Source: Fimbriimonadia bacterium (GTDB taxonomy: Bacteria > Armatimonadota > Fimbriimonadia > Fimbriimonadales > GBS-DC). Taken from it: a DNA stretch of 46,271 nucleotides. Location of the stretch: assembly GCA_026129765.1 (NCBI GenBank), contig JAHCHP010000023.1, forward strand, positions 1 through 46,271, written 5' to 3'. Positions 24,744-33,781 of this stretch are shown in pieces. The translations under genes were made by a program, and so were the position numbers. The notes beneath the pieces were generated by a model. The model searched no databases, was not told the origin of the DNA, and saw only the letters and a list, made by a program, of their open reading frames with translations. Positions within the stretch are counted from its first letter, which is position 1. The number at the start of each line of letters is the position of its first letter.

Positions 24744-26428
24744 CTATAGAACGCTTGTTTGAACTTATTGCTGGAGGCGAGACCCCCGAAGTAGAGTTCA
24801 AAAGTGATCAGCGGGTCGCTTTTTCAGATACCGAGTTGGTGGAAACGGTGGTCTGTTTAGCCAACCGTCAAGGAGGTGAGCCTTCTTGGCTGATCATCGG
24901 AGTCGAGGATAATGGCGCAATCACAGGCGCGAGGACGCGTCACGAAGCCAACTTAACCGACCCGCAACGGCTCGTCGCGCTCATTGCGAACCGTACCCGC
25001 CCTTCGTTGGGTACCCGCGTGTGGGTGGTTCCTGTGGAACAAGTAGAAGTGATTGTCATCGAAGTGCCTCCCTCAAGATTGCCGGTTGGAACCTCCGATG
25101 GGCGTTATTTGCGTCGCGCCATAGGCGGCGATGGTCGTCCCGCTTGCCTGCCTTATCACTTTCACGAGATGCAGTCGCTCCAAGCCGACCGCGGACAGAT
25201 GGATTATTCCGCTTTAGTGGTCTCAGGCGCGTGCTGGGACGATTTAGACCCCTTAGAGTTTGAACGATATCGTCGTACGATCCGGGAGCGGAGAGGCAGC
25301 GATCTAAGTTTGGCAGAATTGCCCGACTTAGAACTCGCGAAATCGATTGGCGCAGTGGAAGCGAACGGAGAAGTCCAAGCCATTCGCGTGTTGGGTTTGC
25401 TGCTTTTTGGGAAGACCGATTCGCTGGCGCGCTACATTCCCGCGCATGAAGTTGCCTTTCAAAAATTGCGCGGTCAATCGGTTGAGGTAAACGATTTCTT
25501 TCGCTGGTCCCTGCTGAGAATCATGGAGGAGTTAGATACTCGTTTCAATGCTTTGAACCGAGAAAAGGAAATTCTAATCGGGATGTTCCGGCAAGGAATT
25601 CCCGACTATGCGCCTGCCGCTTTTCGTGAGGCAGTGGCAAATGCTTTGATCCATCGCGACTATACGCGCTTGGGAGCCGTTCATATCCAGTGGCATGAGG
25701 ACCGATTGGAAATCAGTAATCCCGGCGGTTTCCCCGAAGGGGTGCGGTTAGATAATGTGCTGGTAACGCAGCCACGCCCTCGTAGCCCGCTTTTGGCGGA
25801 TGCTTTCAAGCGAGCCGGACTGGTGGAACGGACAGCGCGAGGAATTGACACGATTTTTTATGAGCAACTAAGAAACGGTCGTCCGGCTCCCTCTTATGCG
25901 CGCAGCGATGCCAGCAGTGTAACCCTCGTTATACCGGGTGGAGAAGCGAACATGAATTTTGTTCGGCTTGTATTGGAGCAAGCGCGTCAAGGACATACAT
26001 TAACCCTGGATGAGCTGTTGATTCTGAATACGTTGTGGTATCAACGCAGCCTCTCAACAGAAGAGGCGGCTAAAACCACGCAAAAGCAGATGGCTGACGC
26101 GCGCAGCGCGCTGAACAAGCTGAAAGAAAGAGGTTTGGTGGAAGGGCGCGGTGAAGGTAAAGGACGCGACTGGCATCTTTCTGCTTCCGTCTACCAACTT
26201 TTAGATGAACCCGTTGCTTACTCCCTGCAGAGAGGATTTGAACCGGAGCAGTTAGAGAAGATAATCCTTCAGCAGGTTCGTTCTCAAGGGAAAATCACCC
26301 GCCGCGAGGTTTCAGAGTTATGCCGGTTATCCCCGCCCCAAGCCACACGGCTGTTGAAAAAGTTGACCCAGAAAGGAGTTTTAGTCCAACATGGTGAGCG
26401 CAAAGCCTCCTGGTATGGACTGCCATAA
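24740..26428 (+). CDS. AlbA_2 (Schlafen-like) and HATPase-type putative transcriptional regulator
   Basis: The 562-residue protein belongs to the COG2865-type group. The N-terminal AlbA_2 domain (about residues 1-135) includes PEVEFKSDQ, VCLANRQGGEPSWLIIGVEDNG and VIVIEVPPS. The middle has a GHKL/HATPase-like C-terminal section with FREAVANALIHRDYT and GGFPEGV. The last about 150 residues carry two winged-helix-like segments (STEEAAKTTQKQMADARSAL and KITRREVSELCRLSPPQATR), suggesting DNA binding. Homologues are often labelled ATP-dependent DNA helicase RecG-related; their true role is unclear. TTG 24740 is preceded by GAGGAGG. Palindromes sit right after its stop and may be its target. Confidence 0.75.
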   Translation: MTIERLFELIAGGETPEVEFKSDQRVAFSDTELVETVVCLANRQGGEPSWLIIGVEDNGAITGARTRHEANLTDPQRLVALIANRTRPSLGTRVWVVPVEQVEVIVIEVPPSRLPVGTSDGRYLRRAIGGDGRPACLPYHFHEMQSLQADRGQMDYSALVVSGACWDDLDPLEFERYRRTIRERRGSDLSLAELPDLELAKSIGAVEANGEVQAIRVLGLLLFGKTDSLARYIPAHEVAFQKLRGQSVEVNDFFRWSLLRIMEELDTRFNALNREKEILIGMFRQGIPDYAPAAFREAVANALIHRDYTRLGAVHIQWHEDRLEISNPGGFPEGVRLDNVLVTQPRPRSPLLADAFKRAGLVERTARGIDTIFYEQLRNGRPAPSYARSDASSVTLVIPGGEANMNFVRLVLEQARQGHTLTLDELLILNTLWYQRSLSTEEAAKTTQKQMADARSALNKLKERGLVEGRGEGKGRDWHLSASVYQLLDEPVAYSLQRGFEPEQLEKIILQQVRSQGKITRREVSELCRLSPPQATRLLKKLTQKGVLVQHGERKASWYGLP

Positions 26429-26436
26429 CGCGCATA

Positions 26437-26509
26437 TTTTATAACACAGCGTCATAATTTATGAACGCCGTTCATAAAACGCGCATAAATTTATAAACGC
26501 GTTCATAAA
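26437..26509 (+). promoter_or_regulatory. Cluster of TTTATGAACG-type palindromes between the AlbA_2 gene and guaA
   Basis: One perfect palindrome TTTATGAACG-c-CGTTCATAAA (26458-26478) and one with a single mismatch, TTTATAAACG-CGTTCATAAA (26490-26509), follow the AlbA_2 gene. A weaker version lies at 26437-26460. They look like operator half-sites for a dimeric regulator and lie 47-119 bases before guaA. Confidence 0.55.
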
Positions 26510-26541
26510 TCGCCCCCGGACCCCCTCGCGAACATGGGCTG

Positions 26542-26549
26542 GGTATCAT
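26542..26549 (+). promoter_or_regulatory. Putative -10 element of guaA (GGTATCAT)
   Basis: GGTATCAT ends six bases before the guaA ATG, which implies a leaderless or nearly leaderless message. No ribosome site is visible. Confidence 0.45.
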
Positions 26550-26555
26550 GATTCC

Positions 26556-28112
26556 ATGAATATGTGGGCGGAGCATCCAGGCACGGATGAATGGGTGGTC
26601 GTGCTGGATTTTGGGGGTCAATACACCCAACTCATCGCGCGCCGGGTACGCGAGTGTCAAGTCTTCTGCGAAATACTGCCTTATAACACCCCGTTGGATC
26701 AAATTCGAGAGAGGCAACCCAAGGGCATCATTCTATCGGGCGGTCCTGCCAGCGTGTATGAACTGGGCGCGCCTGCTCTTGATAAAGGCATTTACGAATT
26801 GGGCGTGCCAGTCTTGGGCATTTGCTATGGTCACCAGCGCATGGCATTGGACTTGGGCGGACAGGTCGATGCCGCGCAGAACCGCGAATATGGGCGCGCG
26901 GAACTGGAAGTAACCGCCCCGAACTCTCTCTTTGAAGGCGCATCAGCGACCATGCCTTGTTGGATGAGCCACGGCGATCTGGTTCGATCTGCGCCCCCCG
27001 GCTTTCAAATTCTCGCCAAAACACTCAACACGCCGGTGGCAGCGATGGCAGACCCCGCGCGCCAACTTTATGGCGTGCAGTTCCATCCCGAAGTCACTCA
27101 TACCCCTTTTGGCAAGCCCTTAATCAACAACTTCCTCAAAACGATCTGCGGTTGCAAAGGCGACTGGACTCCCGCCAATTTCGCGCGCGCCTCCATCGAG
27201 AAAATCCGTGAGCGCGTAGGAAAGGGCAAAGTGTTATGCGGGGTGAGCGGCGGTATCGACTCCTGCACGGTGGCGGCGTTAGTGCAGCGCGCCATTGGCG
27301 ATCAGTTGACCTGCGTCTTTGTGGATCACGGACTGCTGAGGAAAGGCGAGCCGGAAGAGGTGCAGCGGCTCTTTACCCAAAATTTTCCCTCTCACTTGAT
27401 TTTTGTTGACGCGAAAGCGCAGTTCTTGAGCCAGTTGGAAGGGGTGACCGACCCGGAGCGCAAGCGAAAAATTATCGGCGAAGAGTTTGTGCGCGTCTTT
27501 GAGGAGCATGCGGGCGAATTGAGCGACTGCCGGTTCCTCGCGCAAGGCACGCTCTATCCCGATGTGATCGAGAGCGGCACGCCCCAAGCCGCTAAAATCA
27601 AGACCCATCACAATGTGGGCGGTCTGCCCGATTGGATGACCTTGGAGGTGCTGGAGCCGCTCCGTTTCCTATTCAAAGACGAGGTTCGCGCCTTAGCCAG
27701 CGAGTTGGGTCTGCCCGACAGCCTGGTTTGGCGTCAGCCGTTTCCCGGTCCGGGACTGGCAGTGCGCGTGATGGGTGAACTGACCGAACACCGCCTTCAT
27801 CAGGTGCGGGAAGCCGACGCGATTGTGATGGAGGAGTTGGGCAAAGAAGGCTGGCTGCGCAAGGTGTGGCAATCGTTTGCGGTGCTTCTGGATACGCGCA
27901 GTGTGGGGGTGATGGGCGACCAGCGTACCTACCAGAACCCGATTGTGCTGCGCGTGGTTGCCAGCGAGGACGCGATGACGGCGGAGCCGGTCGAGCTGCC
28001 TTGGGAACTGTTGACCCGCATCGCGCATCGGATCGTCAACGAGGTTCCCGGCATCAACCGCGTGTTGTATGACCTCACCTCCAAACCGCCCGCAACGATT
28101 GAATGGGAGTAA
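26556..28112 (+). CDS. guaA: GMP synthase (glutamine-hydrolysing)
   Basis: GuaA converts XMP to GMP with glutamine as the ammonia source. The class I amidotransferase half has GICYGHQ with Cys90 and the His-Glu pair in [12 protein letters not shown]. The ATP pyrophosphatase half has the P-loop SGGIDS in [15 protein letters not shown]. The C-terminal dimer domain ends with [18 protein letters not shown] and [17 protein letters not shown], the standard end. Length (518) is normal. The start is ATG 26556, very close to its promoter. hpt follows after three bases, so this is a purine operon. Confidence 0.97.
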   Translation: MNMWAEHPGTDEWVVVLDFGGQYTQLIARRVRECQVFCEILPYNTPLDQIRERQPKGIILSGGPASVYELGAPALDKGIYELGVPVLGICYGHQRMALDLGGQVDAAQNREYGRAELEVTAPNSLFEGASATMPCWMSHGDLVRSAPPGFQILAKTLNTPVAAMADPARQLYGVQFHPEVTHTPFGKPLINNFLKTICGCKGDWTPANFARASIEKIRERVGKGKVLCGVSGGIDSCTVAALVQRAIGDQLTCVFVDHGLLRKGEPEEVQRLFTQNFPSHLIFVDAKAQFLSQLEGVTDPERKRKIIGEEFVRVFEEHAGELSDCRFLAQGTLYPDVIESGTPQAAKIKTHHNVGGLPDWMTLEVLEPLRFLFKDEVRALASELGLPDSLVWRQPFPGPGLAVRVMGELTEHRLHQVREADAIVMEELGKEGWLRKVWQSFAVLLDTRSVGVMGDQRTYQNPIVLRVVASEDAMTAEPVELPWELLTRIAHRIVNEVPGINRVLYDLTSKPPATIEWE

Positions 28113-28115
28113 AAA

Positions 28116-28694
28116 GTGGCACGTTCATCCGCAGAATTAGATCGCGTTTGGCTGGAGCAGTTTCCGGAAGTGGACATCCTGCTCGATTCAGCCACGATTC
28201 AGAAGCGCGTTTCGGAGCTGGCGCAGCAGATCGCTCGCGATTATGAAGGCACCTTCCCACTGATGGTAGGCGTTTTGAAGGGCAGTGTGCCGTTCTTAGC
28301 CGATCTGATGCGGGCGGTTCCGTTCAGGGTGGCATGCGATTACGTCGCGATTTCCAGCTATGGAACAGAAACCACCTCCTCCGGCGTTGTGCGATTGCTG
28401 AAAGATTTAGATACCGAAGTCGTGGGGCGGCATGTGTTGGTCGTAGAGGACATTCTGGATACCGGTTTAACGCTGCAATATTTGATGGGACTGCTTCAAG
28501 AGCGACGCCCATTCAGCCTGAAAGTATGCGCGTTGTTGCAGAAGCCTGACCGCTTAAAAGCGCCCATCACCCTGGATTATTGCGGTTTCTCCATCCCAAA
28601 CGAGTTTGTGGTGGGCTATGGACTGGATTATGCCGAACAGTACCGGAATTTGCCCTTCATTGGCGCATTGCGCGCTGATTCCGCGGAAGATTGA
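28116..28694 (+). CDS. hpt: Hypoxanthine phosphoribosyltransferase
   Basis: This salvage enzyme joins hypoxanthine or guanine to PRPP. The 192-residue protein has the PRPP loop VLVVEDILDTGLTLQYL, VGVLKGSVPFLADLMRA near the N-terminus, ISSYGTETTSSG (the flexible loop), and the C-terminal IPNEFVVGYGLDYAEQYRNLP block. The start is GTG 28116, three bases after the guaA stop. With guaA it forms a GMP-supply pair. Confidence 0.95.
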   Translation: MARSSAELDRVWLEQFPEVDILLDSATIQKRVSELAQQIARDYEGTFPLMVGVLKGSVPFLADLMRAVPFRVACDYVAISSYGTETTSSGVVRLLKDLDTEVVGRHVLVVEDILDTGLTLQYLMGLLQERRPFSLKVCALLQKPDRLKAPITLDYCGFSIPNEFVVGYGLDYAEQYRNLPFIGALRADSAED

Positions 28695-28744
28695 ACCCTA
28701 TGGCTTCAAAGGGCGTCTATATTCTTGAAGTTCGTCCTCAAATC

Positions 28745-28788
28745 GCATGGCGTGGAGCGCGCCGCCCAAAGAACGCTCTGCGCCATGC
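28745..28788 (+). other. Interrupted hairpin before motA
   Basis: Arms GCATGGCG (28745-28752) and CGCCATGC (28781-28788), with a second inner pair GAGCG/CGCTC. There is no T-run. It may end hpt transcripts weakly or structure the motA leader. Confidence 0.4.
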
Positions 28789-28857
28789 CTGAAGAACTCT
28801 CCCCCGCTTTCCGACAATAGCCTATGGACGATTTCGGTCAGGAGGACCACATAACCT

Positions 28858-29736
28858 ATGTTCGTCATTATTGGCACGCTGGTGGTTATCGGCGCGGTAC
28901 TGGGCGGCTATATCATGCACGGAGGCAAGATAGGCGCGCTGATCCAGATTTCAGAGTTTATCATCATTGGTGGGGCTGGATTAGGCTCCATGATGGTGGG
29001 TAATCCGCCCAGCGTGATGACCCAAGTCATCAAAAGCGTCTTGGGCTTGATGAAAGGCAACCCTTTCACGACCCCGGTCTACCTGGAACTGCTGAAAGCC
29101 CTTTTTGCCCTCTTCACCTTAGCGCGAAAAGAAGGGCTGCTCGCGCTGGAACAGCATGTAGAAAAACCCCATGAAAGCTCACTGTTTAGCCAATACCCGT
29201 TCCTGATGGGCAATCATCATGCGGTCAATTTCCTGTGTGACACGATGAAAGTGGTCTTGACCGGCGCGGTGGGCGCGTATGAGTTGGGCGATTTGACTGA
29301 AACCGACTTGGAAGCGCACCATGAAGAGGCGAATAAACCGGCAGAAGTGCTGGCAAAGGTCGGAGACGCGATGCCTGGATTTGGGATCGTCGCTGCCGTT
29401 TTGGGCGTCGTCATAACGATGGGCGCGATTGACGGTCCCCCCGAAGAAATCGGTCATAAGGTCGCTGCCGCTCTGGTCGGTACCTTCTTGGGGGTTCTGC
29501 TGGCGTATGGCGTGTTCCAGCCGCTGGCAAGCGCAGTGGAAGGGCATGTCAAGTCGGAACATCAATACATGCAGTGCATCCGCCAAGCGCTCATCGCCTT
29601 TGCGCGCGGTGATGCGCCTATGACCTGTGTAGAATTTGCGCGCCGGTCCATTGAGCCGGGCGTGAGACCCAGCTTCCAAGAGTTAGAAGAGGCAACGCGC
29701 GCGGGCGGTGGCGCGAACCAGGCGCAAGCCGCATAA
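28858..29736 (+). CDS. motA: Flagellar stator protein MotA
   Basis: MotA forms the ion-conducting stator with MotB in the inner membrane. The 292-residue protein has the MotA/TolQ/ExbB pattern: two N-terminal membrane helices (MFVIIGTLVVIGAVLGGYIM and EFIIIGGAGLGSMMVG), a large cytoplasmic loop, then helices with the conserved Pro of PGFGIVAAVLGVVITM and the HKVAAALVGTFLGVLLAYGVFQP block. ATG 28858 has AGGAGG (28839-28844) about thirteen bases upstream. motB starts six bases after its stop. Confidence 0.95.
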   Translation: MFVIIGTLVVIGAVLGGYIMHGGKIGALIQISEFIIIGGAGLGSMMVGNPPSVMTQVIKSVLGLMKGNPFTTPVYLELLKALFALFTLARKEGLLALEQHVEKPHESSLFSQYPFLMGNHHAVNFLCDTMKVVLTGAVGAYELGDLTETDLEAHHEEANKPAEVLAKVGDAMPGFGIVAAVLGVVITMGAIDGPPEEIGHKVAAALVGTFLGVLLAYGVFQPLASAVEGHVKSEHQYMQCIRQALIAFARGDAPMTCVEFARRSIEPGVRPSFQELEEATRAGGGANQAQAA

Positions 29737-29742
29737 AAACCA

Positions 29743-30531
29743 ATGGCAAAATCAGACGCGCCCGAAATCAGGGTCATAAAGAAGAAGCATGCCAAGCACG
29801 GTCATCATGGTGGCGCGTGGAAAGTCGCGTACGCCGACTTCGTGACGGCGATGATGGCGTTCTTCTTAGTGATGTGGATTATTGGGCTGAACCAGGATGT
29901 CAAACGCGCCATCGCCGGCTATTTCCGAGAACCGAACAATCTGCTGGATACTTCGCCCAAAAGCGACAATGTGTTCAGTCTCAACGACACGATACCGAAA
30001 TCGGGCGACAGCAACCAGCAAGGCGATCCCGCTTCGGAGGCGTCCAAGCAAAAGCAAAAGAAAGAATTTGAAGAAGCCAAGAAGTATTTTGAACAAGCCT
30101 TAGCCAATATTCCTGATTTAGCCCGATTGAAAGAATACATCCAGATCGAAATCGTTCAAGAAGGACTGCGTATCGAGCTGATTGAGGGACCAGAACCCGT
30201 CTTCTTTGTGACGGGCAGCGCGGAGGTCAAACCGGCAGCGCGGAAATTAATGGGGGTTATCGCCAAGGAGGTCGGTCAACTGGATAACCGGGTCATTATT
30301 GAGGGGCATACCGACCGAAGACCATACAAATATGGCAAACAGTATGGCAACTGGGAACTCTCGTCGGATCGGGCGAACGCGGCGCGCCGGATTCTGGATA
30401 GCAGCGGGCTATGGAAGGGACAGGTCGCCGAGGTCAGGGGGTATGCCGATAAACGGCTGCGGCTGCCGAAAGACCCCAACCATTACTCCAACCGTCGCGT
30501 TTCGCTGTTGATTCCTTACCGCAAAGAGTGA
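29743..30531 (+). CDS. motB: Flagellar stator protein MotB
   Basis: The 262-residue protein has a His/Lys-rich cytoplasmic N-terminus and one membrane helix beginning YADFVTAMMAFFLVMWIIGL, with the proton-binding Asp32. The C-terminal OmpA-like peptidoglycan-binding domain has VIIEGHTDRRPYKYG and NWELSSDRANAARRIL, then RRVSLLIPY. MotB anchors the stator to the cell wall. It is coupled to motA and converges with argF 17 bases downstream. Confidence 0.95.
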   Translation: MAKSDAPEIRVIKKKHAKHGHHGGAWKVAYADFVTAMMAFFLVMWIIGLNQDVKRAIAGYFREPNNLLDTSPKSDNVFSLNDTIPKSGDSNQQGDPASEASKQKQKKEFEEAKKYFEQALANIPDLARLKEYIQIEIVQEGLRIELIEGPEPVFFVTGSAEVKPAARKLMGVIAKEVGQLDNRVIIEGHTDRRPYKYGKQYGNWELSSDRANAARRILDSSGLWKGQVAEVRGYADKRLRLPKDPNHYSNRRVSLLIPYRKE

Positions 30532-30548
30532 GCGCGCGCCCATCAAAA

Positions 30549-31538
30549 TCAGCCGGTCGTTTTGCCGGTCGTTGCCACAAACTCCTCGATCATGAGCGCA
30601 AAGAGCGCCTTCTGCGTATGCAGACGGTTTTCTGCCTGATCCCAAATCGCGGACTGGGGACCATCCATCACTTCATCCGTAATCTCTTCACCGCGCCGCG
30701 CAGGCAAGCAGTGCAGGGCTATCGCCTCTTTTTTCGCGCGCGCCAACAACTTTTCATTCAACTGGAAGGGGCGGAACGCGCGCATGCGGATTTCGCGTTC
30801 GGTTTCCATCCCCATCGAGACCCACACATCGGTGTAGACCGCGTCGGCATTCTCAACGGCTTCTGTAGGCGAATGGGTCAGCAGAATCTGGCTGCCGGAG
30901 GCGCGCGCCAATTTCTGCGCCGCCACCACGATTTCGGGGTTGGGGGCATAAGCGGGCGGGGTCGCGATCCGCATCGTGTGTCCTAAAAGCGCGCCCAGCA
31001 GCAAATAGCTATGGCAGACATTGTTGCCGTCGCCGATCCATGCTAACTCTAACTTGCCTTCGCCCCGCCACTCCTGAATCGTCATCAAATCTGCCAACGC
31101 CTGGCAGGGATGCTCCAAGTCGCTCAGCGCGTTCACAATTGGCACGCCGGTATGCTGAGCCAGTTCAAACAGCACCTGATGGTGGTAAACTCGCGCAAAG
31201 ATGGCAGAAAGCCAGCGTCCCAGATTGCGCGCCACATCCATCACCGCCTCGCGCTTGCCCATCTGGATATCTTGCTGGGTCAAATAGACGGCATGCCCCC
31301 CCATTTGATACATGCCTACCTCAAAGGTCGTCCGGGTTCTCAGCGACGGTTTTTCAAAGATCATTGCCACCGCTGCCCGGCGCGGAAATTGCCAAGCTTC
31401 CTGTCCGCGCTTGGTGCCTTCCTTCATTTTTTTTGCCAACGAAAACAGCGCGTTCACGCCTGTCGGGTCTAAGTCCGTGATGGAAATCAGATTCAAGGGC
31501 GGGTGATTTTCCTGCCAAATTTGGAACTCATTCAACAT
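30549..31538 (-). CDS. argF: Ornithine carbamoyltransferase
   Basis: This enzyme makes citrulline from ornithine and carbamoyl phosphate. The 329-residue protein has FEKPSLRTRTTFEVGMYQMGG (split here: FEKPSLRTRTTFE and VGMYQMGG), the binding block HPCQALADLMTIQE, and the ornithine-site HCLPARRGEEITDEVMDG. The last motif has Arg where many have His. The start is ATG 31538 with GGGGGAAA close upstream. No other arg gene is in the window. Confidence 0.94.
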   Translation of the reverse strand: MLNEFQIWQENHPPLNLISITDLDPTGVNALFSLAKKMKEGTKRGQEAWQFPRRAAVAMIFEKPSLRTRTTFEVGMYQMGGHAVYLTQQDIQMGKREAVMDVARNLGRWLSAIFARVYHHQVLFELAQHTGVPIVNALSDLEHPCQALADLMTIQEWRGEGKLELAWIGDGNNVCHSYLLLGALLGHTMRIATPPAYAPNPEIVVAAQKLARASGSQILLTHSPTEAVENADAVYTDVWVSMGMETEREIRMRAFRPFQLNEKLLARAKKEAIALHCLPARRGEEITDEVMDGPQSAIWDQAENRLHTQKALFALMIEEFVATTGKTTG

Positions 31539-31565
31539 CGTTTCCCCCTCAATTAAGAAGCGATG

Positions 31566-31573
31566 ATTATACC
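31566..31573 (-). promoter_or_regulatory. Putative -10 element of argF (GGTATAAT)
   Basis: A perfect TATAAT preceded by GG, on the minus strand 27 bases before the argF ATG. Confidence 0.5.
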
Positions 31574-31630
31574 TAACCTCGCAATTATGCCGATAAATGC
31601 GTCAATGCGGTTGACCTATGATTAAGAGTG

Positions 31631-32119
31631 ATGCCTAAAACTACATCCAATGAGGGTCAAGCTCCTGATGCCGAGTTCGCGCTCAAGATGGAGCAGGCTT
31701 TCCAAGGAAAGCCCATCGAAAGTCAGCCGCAGGATGTTTATATCGAACACCTGCTGGAGAGTTTGCCGCCCGAATTGATCCAATCGATGACCGATGAGCA
31801 GTACCTGTTATTGAAGCGCGCCTTCCTACGCCACCATACGCGCCACATGATGGACATCCGCGGGGTGGTTCCCTTTTTCTTCACGCAGTTCTATTTCGTC
31901 TTCCTATTTGGCAAAGACCGGCGTCAAGCCACCCAGCAAGCGATGGCAGACAGGCGTTCGTCGGCTTCAGAAGGAGCCTCGAGGTTGGGGGGTCTCCTGG
32001 CGACGAGCGCGTTTCTGTTGGGCTTATTCTTTATCTCGTTGGGACTGCTTTATTTCCTTAAAACGGTCTTGAAGGTAGATCTGATCCCCGATTTTCACCT
32101 GCCAGACCTGTGGCGCTGA
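31631..32119 (+). CDS. Small protein with one C-terminal membrane helix, unknown function
   Basis: The 162-residue product has a charged N-terminal half with many Gln/Glu, then HHTRHMMDIRGVVPFFFTQFYFVFLFGKDRR (in two parts: HHTRHMMDIRGVVPFFF and TQFYFVFLFGKDRR), a polar linker and a clear membrane helix LGGLLATSAFLLGLFFISLG. A GTG immediately precedes the ATG at 31631. It has no enzymatic motif that I recognise. It converges with marC (four bases apart) and diverges from argF. Confidence 0.6.
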   Translation: MPKTTSNEGQAPDAEFALKMEQAFQGKPIESQPQDVYIEHLLESLPPELIQSMTDEQYLLLKRAFLRHHTRHMMDIRGVVPFFFTQFYFVFLFGKDRRQATQQAMADRRSSASEGASRLGGLLATSAFLLGLFFISLGLLYFLKTVLKVDLIPDFHLPDLWR

Positions 32120-32123
32120 CGGC

Positions 32124-32750
32124 TTACTTTTTCCACATCGCTTGCACGCCCTCCACAATCATTTCGGCAGCCAATGCCACCACGATCAGCCCCATAATGC
32201 GCGTGAGGATATTCAAGCCTGTTTTCCCTAAAGCGGAGCCAATGGGTGATGCCAGCAGCAGGGTGATCCAAACCAGAAGTCCCACCATCAACGCAATGCC
32301 TGCCAGCATGAACATCTGAGGAGCGTCCGCCATTCGACTCGCCAGCAGAATCACTGAGCCAATCGCGCCGGGACCTGCCAGCAAAGGCAACGCCAGGGGC
32401 GTGATCGCAGCTTCGGTACGATTGGTTGCTTCCTCCTCCTCTTCCGGGGTTTGACGAGTTCGGCTGGGGCGCGCATTCATCATGTCGATGCCCATCAACA
32501 GCAGCAGCACTCCGCCTGCCACACGGAAACTGGGCAGCGAAATCCCAAAGAACCCCAACATCGCATTGCCCGCAAAGGCGGCAATCAGCAGAATCAGCGC
32601 AGTCGCCAACGCGGCAACCAGCGCGATGCGCCGTTTGCCTCGGCTCGGTTGGTCACGGGTGAGTGTCAAATAGAAGGGAACCGCGCCCAACGGATTGACA
32701 ATCACAACCAACGAGACCAATGTTTTTAACAGGGGGGTAATCGCTTCCAT
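32124..32750 (-). CDS. marC: MarC-family integral membrane protein
   Basis: The 208-residue protein has six likely membrane helices and the MarC start PLLKTLVSLVVIVNPLGAVPFY, then IALVAALATALILLIAAFAG, PSFRVAGGVLLLLMGIDMM and PLALPLLAGPGAIGSVILLAS. The function of the family is not firmly known. I chose ATG 32750, which gives the family N-terminus; the frame reaches TTG 32804. No ribosome site is clear. Confidence 0.9.
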   Translation of the reverse strand: MEAITPLLKTLVSLVVIVNPLGAVPFYLTLTRDQPSRGKRRIALVAALATALILLIAAFAGNAMLGFFGISLPSFRVAGGVLLLLMGIDMMNARPSRTRQTPEEEEEATNRTEAAITPLALPLLAGPGAIGSVILLASRMADAPQMFMLAGIALMVGLLVWITLLLASPIGSALGKTGLNILTRIMGLIVVALAAEMIVEGVQAMWKK

Positions 32751-32810
32751 GCGTTCAACAACATGGTACCCCACATTCGGGTACGGCAGCCTTGTGTCTC
32801 TCAACTATGC

Positions 32811-32816
32811 TATAAT
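32811..32816 (+). promoter_or_regulatory. Extended -10 element (TGCTATAAT) before the Uma2 gene
   Basis: TATAAT preceded by TGC, ending nine bases before ATG 32826; this implies a leaderless message. Confidence 0.55.
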
Positions 32817-32825
32817 AAGGTCATT

Positions 32826-33470
32826 ATGATCACTCAAACACGTCATCAACCCGTGAAACAGACCGAAGATACGTCCATCGTCTCTTCCCGTTCTGCGCCG
32901 ATGACCTCTCAGGAATTTTTGGAACGGTTCGGGGACAAGGATGAGGTGGAGCTGGTGGACGGGGTGGTAACGAAAAGAATGGCAGCTCAATGGAAACACG
33001 AACGGTTATTTCAGTGGTTAATTCGTTTGATTGGCGATTATGTTGAGACTCTGGATTTGGGTATCGCGTTTGGTTCCCGGTCGGCGGTGCTGATCAACAG
33101 CTACCGGACACGTCTGCCTGATATGGTCTTCATTCGGAAAGAAAGGATGCAGATCATCAGCGACAAAGCGATTCAAGGAACCCCCGATTGGGTCATGGAG
33201 ATTCGCTCATTGGGAGATCGCGATTCAGACCTCATGGCTTTAGAGTCGGATTACCGCGCGCTGCAAGTGCCGGAGATTTGGTTTATCGATCAACCGAACA
33301 AGCGGGTTCGCGCTTTGCGCTTGAAAGAGGATGTTTACGAGGTGGAAGAGCTCGGCTCAGGGCGTCTTCACTCGCATGTGAGCGAGGGCTTTTGGCTGGA
33401 CTTGGAGTGGATATTCGCGGATGAATATCCCAAAGCGATTGATATTCTGAAGCAGCTGCTTCAAGAATGA
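32826..33470 (+). CDS. Uma2-family (DUF820) putative nuclease-like protein
   Basis: The 214-residue protein has the Uma2 pattern: a variable N-terminus with MTSQEFLERFGDKDEVELVDG, then RLPDMVFIRKER, PDWVMEIRSLGDRDSDL and YRALQVPEIWFID. The usual PD-(D/E)-x-K site is only partly present: the E of VMEIRS is there, but the Lys usually found in the next block is not obvious, so it may be inactive. ATG 32826 lies just after the -10 element. Function of the family is uncertain. Confidence 0.75.
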   Translation: MITQTRHQPVKQTEDTSIVSSRSAPMTSQEFLERFGDKDEVELVDGVVTKRMAAQWKHERLFQWLIRLIGDYVETLDLGIAFGSRSAVLINSYRTRLPDMVFIRKERMQIISDKAIQGTPDWVMEIRSLGDRDSDLMALESDYRALQVPEIWFIDQPNKRVRALRLKEDVYEVEELGSGRLHSHVSEGFWLDLEWIFADEYPKAIDILKQLLQE

Positions 33471-33517
33471 GTAGAACGAGGGTTTGTAGCTATAAGAGAT
33501 TTTCACGAGAATAGAAT

Positions 33518-33525
33518 GGTATCAT
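33518..33525 (+). promoter_or_regulatory. Putative -10 element (GGTATCAT) of the antitoxin gene
   Basis: GGTATCAT 19 bases before the TTG start at 33545; it matches the recurrent window element. Confidence 0.45.
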
Positions 33526-33544
33526 TGAGTATGGAGGTGACAAG

Positions 33545-33781
33545 TTGACTGTTATGATAAGAGCCCGGTTTGATGGAAAGGTTTTCGTCCCTGATGAGCC
33601 AGTAGATATACCTGTTGGCGCGTCCGGTGTTTTCTTGATGAGCCAAGAAGAACAAAACCCGACAACTTACAGAAAATCGCTGGATGCGCTTCAGCGACTA
33701 ATTCGTCGTGGAGTGAAGGGCGCAAACATTCCTGATGAAGCCCTTCGCAGAGAAAATTTGTATGATGACCGTGGGCTATGA
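33545..33781 (+). CDS. AF2212/DUF104-family antitoxin
   Basis: The 78-residue protein has the family start MIRARFDGKVFVPDEPVDI with VGASGVFLM after it. Such proteins are antitoxins paired with PIN-domain toxins. The start TTG 33545 has GGAGGTGA six bases upstream; ATG 33554 would lie too far from it. Its stop overlaps the toxin ATG (ATGA), as is usual for such pairs. Confidence 0.85.
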   Translation: MTVMIRARFDGKVFVPDEPVDIPVGASGVFLMSQEEQNPTTYRKSLDALQRLIRRGVKGANIPDEALRRENLYDDRGL

